From Acidobacteriaceae bacterium (GTDB lineage: Bacteria; Acidobacteriota; Terriglobia; Terriglobales; Acidobacteriaceae): DNA of 33,833 nucleotides. The translations under genes and the position numbers were made by a program. The stretch lies in NCBI GenBank assembly GCA_003140075.1, contig PLIO01000243.1, positions 1 to 33,833 of the forward strand. Direction: 5' to 3'. Each line of letters opens with the position of its first letter. The first letter of the stretch is position 1. The notes under the pieces were generated by a model. That model had not been told where the DNA came from. It was given only the letters and a program-made list of their open reading frames with translations, and made no database searches. Shown here piece by piece: positions 19,271 through 27,223 of the stretch.

Positions 19271-22200
19271 CTAGCAGACGGTCGAATTTGGTCGCATTCG
19301 AGCGATAAGTTGATCGGCATGTTCCCGAACCAGCGCGTGCGAGAGGGACTCCACCGTCGGAAATTCAAACAGCATGGAGTACGAGATTCTTACGTCAAAT
19401 TGTTCCTCGATCGCATTGACGACTTCCATCGCTCTTAAGGAATTCAATCCCAGACTCAGAAAATGGCGACTGGCGGGAACAGCCGCGGGTTCAGCGTTGG
19501 TAGCGCGCGATACCGCCTTGGCAATCACCTGTGCCATGAGCCGCCTAAGCTCTACGTGCTCCGGTAAGATCGCAGCGGGCGGCTGGTACGCGTGCCCGGC
19601 CAACTCAATGCCGGTTTGGCTATCCGACTGGAGGCGTGCACCGCTCTGCTCTTGGCTCAAGGCGGACCGCTGCTCCTCCACTCTTAGAGTGTGTGCGTCG
19701 TTCACTGCGACCGCGCCGGCCACCTCCAGCTTCGGTCGCACACTTTCCCGACACTTTTCCTTTAACCAATACAGCGCGGATAGACCCTTAAGGGCTTCAT
19801 CGGTGTGGACTCCGAAGTCGATCAGGCACGCTATTTCGTTGACTCCGGCCGCCTTCAACTGCTCCACTGTCTCAAAACACGTTTCGGGCGTACCAAACAA
19901 ACCACTGGTTCGATAATAACGCTCGAAGGCAAAGTCCAGCGCGTCCTGTCGTTCCTTATTACTCAGTTCGTCAAGCGCCTTCATACCAACCCGCCAGAGA
20001 TCGGTAGAACTCCTTAGGTACTCGATAAATGGTTTGCGTACGGTGTTCTTAACTTCATCGTAATCCGTTCCCACCAAAGTATGCAGCATGAGCGTGACAT
20101 GTCCCTGGTCCGGATCGTGTCCATTTCTTGCCCGCGCTTCTCTGTAGGATGCAATCTTCACGGTCAGTTCCCCAATGGACTGAAATAGAAGCGCAGTCAA
20201 AACATTCCAGCCTCCCGCACCGGCTTCAACGAAGCGCTCCACGCCACCGCTGCATGTGATCCAGACCGGGAGCTCCCGCTGCTGCGGTTGAGGATAAATC
20301 TTTATTTCCGTCTGCTCCCCATTTCCATTAGGAACGACGATCGAATTCCCCCGCCACAGTTTCCGGACATCTTCCAAGCTTTGGTACAACATCTGGAGGG
20401 ATTTCTGGTAGTTGGGGGGGGCCAGGACGAAGTCGTTTGGATTCCACCCTCTTGCAAACGCCAAGTCTACCCTTCCCCCGGACAGATTATCTACAACCGA
20501 CCATTCTTCAGCGACGCGGATGGGGCTGTGCAAAGGCAACACCACGCTTCCTGCGCGGATTCTAATTCTCTTCGTCGTCATCGCCAACGCCGATGCCAGT
20601 ACCGCCGGATTCGGAAAAATTCCACCAAACGCGTGGAAGTGGCGTTCAGGAATCCAGACCGCCGAGAATTCATGGTCGTCCGCAAATTTCGCACCTTCCA
20701 GAAACAAACGATATTTATTCTGCCGAAACTCCGCTTCGTTGCTGGAAAAATAGAAGATGCTGAATTGCATCGGCCTTTGGATGCCGTTTTCTGGAGACAC
20801 CGCCCGCTTTCCGCTCTGCCGCGTGATGGATTCAGCCTCTTGAAGCCGCTCCAATTTGCAGGAAAGAAAGTTCCGGCGGCACACATCGCGCTGCAGTTTG
20901 CCACTGGACGTCTTTGCAATGCTCCCAGACTTTACAAATTCGATCGCGAAGATCTCCAGTTCATGGTTCTCCGCTACTGCCGCGCGTATTCCGTCGGCCA
21001 CCCTGCCCAAGTCCACACCGCCAGCTTCAGATCGCTTGATTTCACAAACAATCACCAAGTGCTCCTCGCCACCAAACTCCACCGAAAAAGCGGCGCCGCA
21101 GCCCCGACGAATTGCTCCGTGGCTGCGCTCTACGGTCAATTCGATGTCCTGGGGATAATGGTTTCGCCCGTGGACAAGGATCAGGTCTTTCAAACGTCCA
21201 GCAATGTACAGTTCGCCTTCGTGTAAGAAACCTAAATCCCCCGTGCGCAGAAAGGGTCCCTCCCCGGCATCCCTCGTATAAGCTCGAAAGACCGAATCGC
21301 TGAGCTCCGGTTTCCTCCAATAGCCTTGACACACGCTTGGACCAGCTACCCAGATTTCGCCCACCTGGTCCGGAGGACAACGCCTTAGCGACTCGGGATC
21401 TACTATGGCTATCTTCTGGTCCTGCAGTCCCTGTCCACAACTGACTAAGACGCGCTGAGTCTTGCCCCCTGGCATTGACGTCTGAACCACGCGATGTTGT
21501 TCAAGAGACGAGGCGTCAAAGCTCATGTTTGAGCCGGCTTCTCCTTTCCTTGAACAACTTACTACCAGGGTCGCTTCGGCCAAGCCATAGCTCGGGCGGA
21601 ACACTCCTTCACGGAAACCAACCGCCTCGAAAGCCCGCAGAAACTTTTCACCAGTCCCTGGACGAACCGGTTCCGCGCCATTCACAGCAACCTTCCAACT
21701 GCTCAGGTCCAACGCTGCCTTTTGCTCGGCGGTCACTTTCTCTACACAAAGGTCGTAGGCGAAATTAGGGGCGGCGCAAAATGTTCCCTGATATCGCGAT
21801 ACCGCGTCTAGCCAACGCACCGGCTGTTGGATGAATGACGTGGGGGACATAAGAATGCAATGGCCCCCGACATAGATCGCGCTTAGCACGTTACCGATAA
21901 GTCCCATATCGTGATAAATCGGTAGCCACGACACCAGTACCGTATCCTCGGAGTGTTCACACGCTTCCCGCATAGCCTCGAGATTGTGCATAAGGTTGGC
22001 ATGGGACACCATAACGCCCCGAGGTGATGCCGTCGAACCCGAAGTATATTGAAGAAACGTAACATCGGTACTTAGCATTTTCGGCCCGTCCCAATCATCC
22101 GTCGACTGATCAGTCTGAGCCAACAGCTGGTCGGTGTTCAATAACTGCAATGAGGGTGATCCGTTTAGCTGAGGCATGGCATGCATCTGGTTGCCGATAT

Positions 22201-22561
22201 TCTCAACGGTCACGATAAGATTTGCCTGGCAATCCTCCACGATCGAAAAGAGACGATCAAGTTTGGTATTGTTGCGAGGCGGGTAGACTGGAACCGGAAT
22301 GACGCCGGCGCACAAACATCCACAAAACGCCGAAACATATTCCAAGCCTGAGGGATAGATTAACAACACACGTTCGCCCGGCTTCGCTCGGCTTTGCAAC
22401 GCTTTGCCAATAATCCTCGCCTGCCGGTCAAGGTCTCGATAAGTAAATGAGACGGCCGGCTCGTGATCAGGCAGAAAGGTGAAGGCGGCCTTACTGCCTT
22501 GATAAACCGCCCGCTTGTGCAGAATCCCACTCAGGTTGCTACCAAGACTGACATCCGACAT
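19271..22561 (-). CDS. FAAL / luciferase-like monooxygenase / ACP fusion protein
   Basis: A 1096-residue three-part protein. Residues about 1-590 are a fatty acyl-AMP ligase (YTSGSTASPRG near 175, SWLPIYHDMGL, RPSYGLAEATL, KTSSGKLQRD). Residues about 598-934 are a flavin-dependent monooxygenase of the luciferase-like MupA/Atu3671 type found inside NRPS/PKS proteins (begins MQFSIFYFSSNEAEF; WIPERHFHAFGG). Residues about 1006-1085 are an acyl carrier domain with the acceptor Ser at 1041. The Ser is preceded by Asn (LGLNSL) where Asp is usual. The likely role is to activate a fatty acid, load it on its own ACP and oxidise it there. ATG 22561 is preferred, with GGGAG eight bases upstream, over a GTG at 22570. 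A 186-nt gap separates it from the MbtH gene. Confidence 0.93.
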   Translation of the reverse strand: MSDVSLGSNLSGILHKRAVYQGSKAAFTFLPDHEPAVSFTYRDLDRQARIIGKALQSRAKPGERVLLIYPSGLEYVSAFCGCLCAGVIPVPVYPPRNNTKLDRLFSIVEDCQANLIVTVENIGNQMHAMPQLNGSPSLQLLNTDQLLAQTDQSTDDWDGPKMLSTDVTFLQYTSGSTASPRGVMVSHANLMHNLEAMREACEHSEDTVLVSWLPIYHDMGLIGNVLSAIYVGGHCILMSPTSFIQQPVRWLDAVSRYQGTFCAAPNFAYDLCVEKVTAEQKAALDLSSWKVAVNGAEPVRPGTGEKFLRAFEAVGFREGVFRPSYGLAEATLVVSCSRKGEAGSNMSFDASSLEQHRVVQTSMPGGKTQRVLVSCGQGLQDQKIAIVDPESLRRCPPDQVGEIWVAGPSVCQGYWRKPELSDSVFRAYTRDAGEGPFLRTGDLGFLHEGELYIAGRLKDLILVHGRNHYPQDIELTVERSHGAIRRGCGAAFSVEFGGEEHLVIVCEIKRSEAGGVDLGRVADGIRAAVAENHELEIFAIEFVKSGSIAKTSSGKLQRDVCRRNFLSCKLERLQEAESITRQSGKRAVSPENGIQRPMQFSIFYFSSNEAEFRQNKYRLFLEGAKFADDHEFSAVWIPERHFHAFGGIFPNPAVLASALAMTTKRIRIRAGSVVLPLHSPIRVAEEWSVVDNLSGGRVDLAFARGWNPNDFVLAPPNYQKSLQMLYQSLEDVRKLWRGNSIVVPNGNGEQTEIKIYPQPQQRELPVWITCSGGVERFVEAGAGGWNVLTALLFQSIGELTVKIASYREARARNGHDPDQGHVTLMLHTLVGTDYDEVKNTVRKPFIEYLRSSTDLWRVGMKALDELSNKERQDALDFAFERYYRTSGLFGTPETCFETVEQLKAAGVNEIACLIDFGVHTDEALKGLSALYWLKEKCRESVRPKLEVAGAVAVNDAHTLRVEEQRSALSQEQSGARLQSDSQTGIELAGHAYQPPAAILPEHVELRRLMAQVIAKAVSRATNAEPAAVPASRHFLSLGLNSLRAMEVVNAIEEQFDVRISYSMLFEFPTVESLSHALVREHADQLIARMRPNSTVC

Positions 22562-22716
22562 CTCGTCCACTCCCTATGCGGAAAGGCTGACTAACCGCCT
22601 ATGCAACTCACAGCCGATGGCAGTTGGTCAATCGCTTCGCCCAATGACCTCAAATGGGTTGACCGTGCGCGTACCGATTCCACGCTCCGCTATCTTCATT
22701 AGCCAGGGCGACACGC

Positions 22717-23895
22717 CTAACTCACAAAGCGCGGCGTGTTTCGAGCTCCCAGATATTCCAAGCACTCGCAGGCGCGCTCCAGCACATCGTCTTCCACTGC
22801 AAAGCAGAAGCGAAGCATTTTCATGTCGGCATCCCTGGAGCAAAAGACGCTTCCCGGAATGGATGCGATTTCAAAGTCCTCAATGACCCCCGTCATCGCT
22901 TCTAGGTCATTGCGATAACCTAGTTTCTCGTATCCGGCAAGCACATAGAACGCTCCGTCGGAAGCAGGCACACTGAATCCGGCGGCCTGCAAAGCTGATG
23001 CAATTCGGAGGCGCTTTCTTTCAAATAGCGATTGAATGTCACTAAAGAACCCATCCCCAAAAGACAGGCATTCCGCTACTGCATATTGCAATGGGGCAGG
23101 AGCACATAGATAGGTCTCATCGGCTTTAACTCGCAACGCGCCAATGACACTTTCAGGCCCAACTAGCCATCCCACTCTCCATCCTGTAACTTGAAGCGTC
23201 TTTCCGGCTGAAGAAAGAGTAAGTGTGTGATCGAACATCCCCGGCAGGCTGGCCATAGACACATGTGCCTGACCTAGACCCACCATGTACTCGTACACCT
23301 CGTCACAAACGACCACGACGCCCCCCTCGTGGCACACCTCTCCAATCATTTCTAGCTCGACCCGGGAAAACACTTTGCCGGTCGGGTTATGGGGATTGGC
23401 CATCACCAGAAGCTTCGTTTTGTTGGTGATCGCCGTTTCCAATTCATTTGCCAGAAACGCCCAGCGTGGCGGCCGGAGACGAACAAATCGAATAATGGCG
23501 CCACGCTCACGCACTTGCCGCACATGGTATTGATAAAAGGGCTCGAACATCACCACTTCGTCTCCCGGGTCCAGAAAGCACTTGCAAATTGACTCGAAGG
23601 CTCCGGTTGCGCCGCAGGTGGCGAGCACATTGGCCGGAGTAATTGAAACGTGGTTGTAGGCTAAATACCGCTTCGCGATCGCGGTCCTGAGTTGTACGAC
23701 TCCCTCGCACTCTGTATACCAGTTTGCCCGCGACGCGATTGCTCTGTAGACAGACTCGATTACTCTCGGGTGCGGTTTCATGTTGCAGAGGCCCGGCCCC
23801 AAGTTGGCGCACTGCCTACTTACTGCCAATGCCATCGCCGACCGGAATCCGGATGGCTCAGCTGCTCTGGCTTCTAGTCTCAGCTTATTCAGCAT
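22717..23895 (-). CDS. PLP-dependent aminotransferase, class I/II
   Basis: A 392-residue fold-type I aminotransferase, similar to the kynurenine aminotransferase / glutamine transaminase K branch. Motifs: NLGPG near the N-terminus, ANWYTECEG, the cofactor-binding ATCGATGAFE, ANPHNPTG, VCDEVYEYMV, and SSAGKTLQVTGWRVGW, in which K232 should carry PLP. It exchanges an amino group between an amino acid and a 2-oxo acid; the real substrate is unknown. It is the first gene of the minus-strand cluster and faces the FAD-oxidoreductase gene. I chose MLNKL at 23895. A GTG at 23937 would add 14 residues; neither start has a strong Shine-Dalgarno. A link to the halogenase (for example a kynurenine-type or other non-protein amino acid) is only inference. 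Confidence 0.9.
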   Translation of the reverse strand: MLNKLRLEARAAEPSGFRSAMALAVSRQCANLGPGLCNMKPHPRVIESVYRAIASRANWYTECEGVVQLRTAIAKRYLAYNHVSITPANVLATCGATGAFESICKCFLDPGDEVVMFEPFYQYHVRQVRERGAIIRFVRLRPPRWAFLANELETAITNKTKLLVMANPHNPTGKVFSRVELEMIGEVCHEGGVVVVCDEVYEYMVGLGQAHVSMASLPGMFDHTLTLSSAGKTLQVTGWRVGWLVGPESVIGALRVKADETYLCAPAPLQYAVAECLSFGDGFFSDIQSLFERKRLRIASALQAAGFSVPASDGAFYVLAGYEKLGYRNDLEAMTGVIEDFEIASIPGSVFCSRDADMKMLRFCFAVEDDVLERACECLEYLGARNTPRFVS

Positions 23896-24218
23896 GTCAT
23901 GTGTGCTCTTTTGCTTTCGCCGGCAAGAGTGGGTCACAGGTTGTTAGCTCTGATTGTCTTAGTCGCATCAAGACCGCATCTTGGGGGCGTTGCGACAAGA
24001 AGATGAAATGCGCCGGAGTCAACAAACACGCGGCCAAGGACGCAGCGCTTAGAAGAAGGTCGACAATACTTTTGTTAATCGGACATTCTAATTCTTAAAC
24101 TCGAGCGGACCGATTCCCGTATTGCGCTCTTTAAACGTGAAGCTAAGCACTCGCTTTTGGGCGGCTTTTGCCAGCGTCTCTCCAGCCTAAAGCATTATCA
24201 CAGTGAGTAGACGCGATA

Positions 24219-24247
24219 AGAATATTGCTTTTCGTGATTTGCGGCAA
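24219..24247 (-). promoter_or_regulatory. Candidate promoter for the aminotransferase/NRPS cluster
   Basis: Read on the minus strand, TTGCCG (24247-24242) and TATTCT (24224-24219) are separated by 17 bases. Each hexamer matches four of six positions of the sigma-70 consensus. It would give a leader of about 315 nt before the aminotransferase start. Chance matches of this quality are common, so the call is weak. Confidence 0.25.
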
Positions 24248-24475
24248 CTCTATGGACGGTTCACCCCGATCAGGTCGGCGACAACCCGAAGCCGTCTGCA
24301 ACATACACCGTGTGTCGCGCGTTCGCACAGGCAGGCTGCCGCCATTTGACTCCCGGTGGTGCCCTTACAGTATTCACCACAATGCCGGGCAGTCATTGTC
24401 AGGCTATACACTCGCTTTACTGGCGCGATAGACGTTAAGTAAGTACTGAGAGTTACAGATATTGACCGCTGCTTA

Positions 24476-24481
24476 TATAAT
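24476..24481 (+). promoter_or_regulatory. Candidate -10 box for the plus-strand genes
   Basis: A perfect TATAAT in an AT-rich stretch. The hexamer 17 bases upstream (TTACAG, 24453-24458) is a poor -35, so the promoter would need an activator or be of another class. It lies just upstream of the repeat cluster and about 380 nt before the FAD-oxidoreductase start. Confidence 0.25.
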
Positions 24482-24515
24482 GAAATGCGTTATTCTTGTC
24501 GTTCCGTCTATTTTT

Positions 24516-24532
24516 GTTACGAATGTGGAACA
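24516..24532 (+). repeat. Operator-like direct repeat, copy 1
   Basis: The 17-mer GTTACGAATGTGGAACA is repeated as GTTACGAAAATAGAACA at 24634-24650, matching in 14 of 17 positions. Copy 1 overlaps an inverted pair GTTCC (24501-24505) / GGAAC (24527-24531). Such spaced repeats in a divergent promoter region suggest regulator binding; the regulator is unknown. Confidence 0.45.
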
Positions 24533-24586
24533 CACGTCTGCAGCATTGAATGACTGCGCGTGATATCAATAGGTTTCACCTTTGTT

Positions 24587-24654
24587 GTAATGTTCGGAGT
24601 GTGTGCGCAATGTAGCCGTTTCTAGAAGCGGCTGTTACGAAAATAGAACATTAC
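24587..24654. repeat. Nested inverted repeat with inner palindrome and direct repeat copy 2
   Basis: The outer arms GTAATGTTC (24587-24595) and GAACATTAC (24646-24654) are perfect reverse complements of nine bases. Between them lies a 20-base palindrome with one mismatched pair, centred on CTAG (24614-24633). The two centres nearly coincide (about 24620 and 24623). The second copy of the 17-mer repeat (24634-24650) overlaps the right arm. As no T-run follows, a terminator is unlikely; an operator or a leader RNA structure is more plausible. Confidence 0.5.
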
Positions 24655-24863
24655 GATGGAGCGATACCTGGCTGTGACAAGATTACCGTCACGGTTCGCC
24701 GCGGATGTCATTGACTCGGCCCGGCATTATAGGGAAGCAAGTAGGTCGCACGTCCTTAACATGACGTTCGCAACATGTGCTCGAGCCGTTGCGCTGCCAG
24801 GTTATACCGGCCAAACAGTACCTGAGGCCACCCGATAAGTGTGCTCTGTGCGCTATTGTAGCG

Positions 24864-26507
24864 ATGGACATTGGTATGGCAGATGCAATAGACCTCAAGA
24901 CTGAGATTGCGATCGCTGGTGGTGGAATCGCCGGCATTGTCACAGCCGGTGAATTGCTCAGCGCTGGTCACCGGGTTTTGTTAATTGACAAGGATATCCG
25001 CGAGAGGTTTGGGGGGCTGGCAAAGCAATCATTTGGTGGAGTGCACATGATCGACACATCGCATCAGCGCCGGCTTGGGATTAGCGACTCTCCGGAACTC
25101 GCTTGGCGGGACTGGCAGAGTGTCGCCGGCTACCAACCGGATGATGAGTGGCCCCGGCGATGGGCTAGGTTCTATTGTGAGTATTCGCGCGAATACATTT
25201 TTGAGTTTCTGACTGCCAAGCGAATCAAGTTCTTGCCCCTGGTCAATTGGGCGGAGAGGGGAATCTACGGGCCGGGCAATACGGTTCCACGATGGCATGT
25301 CGTTTGGGGTACAGGGTACGAGATTATTGATCGCCTGCTCGGAGCGCTGCAAACCCATCCCCATCGGTCGAAGCTAGAGTTGCTCTTCGATACCGAGGTC
25401 TCAAACATTGAGGTCGAGAACGGGCGCGTGGTTGGCATTCTTGGGCGCAGAACGGATTCCGGCGCCGGGATTAGAGTCTCTGCCGAACATGTCGTCATCG
25501 CTACGGGCGGTATCTGCGGAGGCGACCTCAGCCGGTTGCGCGCCAACTGGTACAAGCCGTGGGGAGATCCGCCGAAGAAACTGCTCAATGGCGCGCACGA
25601 CTACGGGGATGGGATGCTACATGATCGTGTCGCCGAGTTGGGAGGCGCGGTTACGCATCTTGACCTTCACTGGCATTACGCAGCGGGAGTCCATCACCCC
25701 GCAAAGCGCCGTCCCGATGACGGTCTCAGCCTGGTACCGCCTCGTTCGGCGCTTTGGTTTAACGCGCGCGGTGAGCGAATCATGACCCCTGGACCGATGC
25801 CTGGATACGGCGACACCCGCCATCTAGTCGAAAGCGTGCTTCGACAGCCCGGTCAATATTCATGGCAGGTCATGAACTGGAAAATTGCCATTCGCGAACT
25901 TGCCGTTTCCGGATGCGACTATATGACAGCGTTTCGACACAAGAAGCGCCTTGCTTTAGCCGCCGGAATCCTGTTTGGGAACAAGCCCCTCGTCGAGCGC
26001 CTGATTCGCGAATGCCCGCAAGACTTTGTTGTTGCAGATACGCTCGACCAACTGATGGAACGGATGGATGGCCAGAACCTCTACGGCAACCGCCTTAACT
26101 GCGGACAAATGACGGCAACCATCAGAGCCTGGGATGAAATGATCGCTCGCGGACCCGCTTACCACAATGATGACCAACTGCGGCGCATTGCCAACTTCCG
26201 CTCTTATCGCGGCGACCGCATACGTACATGCAACTTTCAGCGAATTCTTGACCTCCGAGCGCGCCCGCTGATTGCGATTCGGGAATTCATTCTCGCGCGC
26301 AAAAGCCTGGGCGGAATCCAAACCGACCTTCAGTGCCGCGTATTGCGCGCCAGCGACGGGCAGCCGATCACCGGCTTGTATGCGGTGGGCGAGGCCGCCG
26401 GCTTCGGCGGAGGCGGCATTCACGGCAAAGGCTCGCTCGAGGGCACCTTCCTCGGCAGTTGTATCCTTACGGGACAGGTAGCGGGGCGAAGCATAGGAAA
26501 AGCCTGA
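24864..26507 (+). CDS. FAD-dependent oxidoreductase, fumarate reductase/ketosteroid-dehydrogenase-like
   Basis: A 547-residue flavoprotein. The N-terminal Rossmann motif AGGGIAG (residues 18-24) with a following acidic ID pair binds FAD. The C-terminal block near residues 505-545 (LYAVGEAAGFGGGGIHGKGSLEG) is the second FAD-contact region of the fumarate reductase / 3-ketosteroid dehydrogenase flavoprotein class. A VVIATGG segment is also present. It probably adds or removes a hydride pair on an organic substrate, which I cannot name. ATG 24864 was chosen; 24876 is an alternative, and neither has a clear Shine-Dalgarno. It is divergent from the NRPS cluster and 216 nt upstream of the RiPP-like genes on the same strand, so it could serve either pathway or neither. 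Confidence 0.88.
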   Translation: MDIGMADAIDLKTEIAIAGGGIAGIVTAGELLSAGHRVLLIDKDIRERFGGLAKQSFGGVHMIDTSHQRRLGISDSPELAWRDWQSVAGYQPDDEWPRRWARFYCEYSREYIFEFLTAKRIKFLPLVNWAERGIYGPGNTVPRWHVVWGTGYEIIDRLLGALQTHPHRSKLELLFDTEVSNIEVENGRVVGILGRRTDSGAGIRVSAEHVVIATGGICGGDLSRLRANWYKPWGDPPKKLLNGAHDYGDGMLHDRVAELGGAVTHLDLHWHYAAGVHHPAKRRPDDGLSLVPPRSALWFNARGERIMTPGPMPGYGDTRHLVESVLRQPGQYSWQVMNWKIAIRELAVSGCDYMTAFRHKKRLALAAGILFGNKPLVERLIRECPQDFVVADTLDQLMERMDGQNLYGNRLNCGQMTATIRAWDEMIARGPAYHNDDQLRRIANFRSYRGDRIRTCNFQRILDLRARPLIAIREFILARKSLGGIQTDLQCRVLRASDGQPITGLYAVGEAAGFGGGGIHGKGSLEGTFLGSCILTGQVAGRSIGKA

Positions 26508-26723
26508 CCCTGAACAGCACCTACAGGAACTCGCTACCTTGAGCTCGAATACTGTATGACCGACGTGCTCAGAGCTACACGTGTCGACAAATATTGTGGC
26601 GGACACCAACTTACATTGACTAATACAGGATACGGCGGAGCATGTTATAAAGCACTTATAGAACCTAATAGTTAGCCACTTATTTTTGTTGCAGTAGTTC
26701 CGGCTTTGTGGCAATATGCTCCG

Positions 26724-27221
26724 ATGTCGGTACCGCGAACAGATAATATTTCGCTCGCGTGCCCTAGTTCACGGGCGGATTCACCCCACAGCGCAGTTTT
26801 CGGGATTGTCGATAACCGCGGTACCTTCCCGATCATTCGCTACTTAGAGCGGCCAGTTCCTGCCACTGCGGAAGTTCTGGCGCTGACGGAAGGAGACCCT
26901 CCAAACCAGGTTTTCCGCTTCACCAGTCCCTGCCAAAACGCGCGGTGCGCCAATTTTCGAAATGGTGAATGCAGCTTGCCGGATCTTCTTCAGGAACATG
27001 CACCGGCCGCCGGCAATAAACATGTCGCGTGTCCTATTCGAAGTACTTGCAGATGGTTTCACCAGCACTCTTTCGAGGCCTGCGCACGGTGCGTGGCTAT
27101 TGTGACGTCCGAGTATGCCCTGGCAGGCCAAGAGTTGCGCGGTCCGTTCGAGGAGTCCAGCCCGCTGATAACATCATCGTCTACTTTGGAAGCACCATCG
27201 ACACCTATCAAGGAGGAATGA
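26724..27221 (+). CDS. Cys-rich protein next to RiPP precursor, function unknown
   Basis: A 165-residue soluble protein with no signal peptide or membrane segment. The N-terminal 65 residues are ordinary. The middle holds seven cysteines in an ordered pattern: C70-X4-C75-X7-C83-X19-C103-X5-C109-X10-C120-X2-C123, with an IRSTCRWF stretch. This looks like a metal or Fe-S binding domain, and I have a sense of having seen related CRWF-type proteins but cannot name a family. The C-terminal 35 residues look disordered. The stop TGA overlaps an ATG at 27218, and the precursor's Shine-Dalgarno lies inside the last codons, so the two genes are tightly linked. A role as maturation partner, electron carrier or leader-binding protein is inference. 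The start ATG 26724 is chosen over an in-frame ATG at 26706. Confidence 0.7.
   Translation: MSVPRTDNISLACPSSRADSPHSAVFGIVDNRGTFPIIRYLERPVPATAEVLALTEGDPPNQVFRFTSPCQNARCANFRNGECSLPDLLQEHAPAAGNKHVACPIRSTCRWFHQHSFEACARCVAIVTSEYALAGQELRGPFEESSPLITSSSTLEAPSTPIKEE
27211..27216 (+). promoter_or_regulatory. Strong Shine-Dalgarno of the candidate precursor gene
   Basis: A perfect AGGAGG sits seven bases before ATG 27224 and only one base before ATG 27218, which decides for 27224 as the start. It is the best ribosome site in the plus-strand group, as expected for a precursor peptide that must be made in excess of its enzymes. Confidence 0.7.
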
Positions 27222-27223
27222 AC

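Larger units (their letters stand above)
23896..24863. other. Divergent non-coding region between the two transcription units
   Basis: About 970 nt with no convincing gene on either strand; the short open frames lack Shine-Dalgarno signals and family similarity. The middle part is noticeably more AT-rich than the flanks. It holds candidate promoters facing both ways and a cluster of related inverted and direct repeats between 24501 and 24656 (listed separately). No regulator gene is present in the window, so the repeats may be bound by a protein encoded elsewhere. Confidence 0.7.

Noticed and set aside
22628..22716. Minus-strand frame between aminotransferase and FAAL fusion reading like SPWLMKIAERGIGTR
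   Set aside because: It has no start of its own, stops after a few dozen codons and matches no family I know; left as spacer.
24346..24374. TTGACT as plus-strand -35
   Set aside because: No acceptable -10 at 16-18 bases; best hexamers match only three positions.
24614..24633. Inner palindrome as a terminator
   Set aside because: No run of T follows on either strand and both flanking genes point away from it.
26616..26651. TTGACT and TATAAA as promoter of the RiPP genes
   Set aside because: The spacing of about 24 bases is too long for a sigma-70 promoter, although the stretch is AT-rich.
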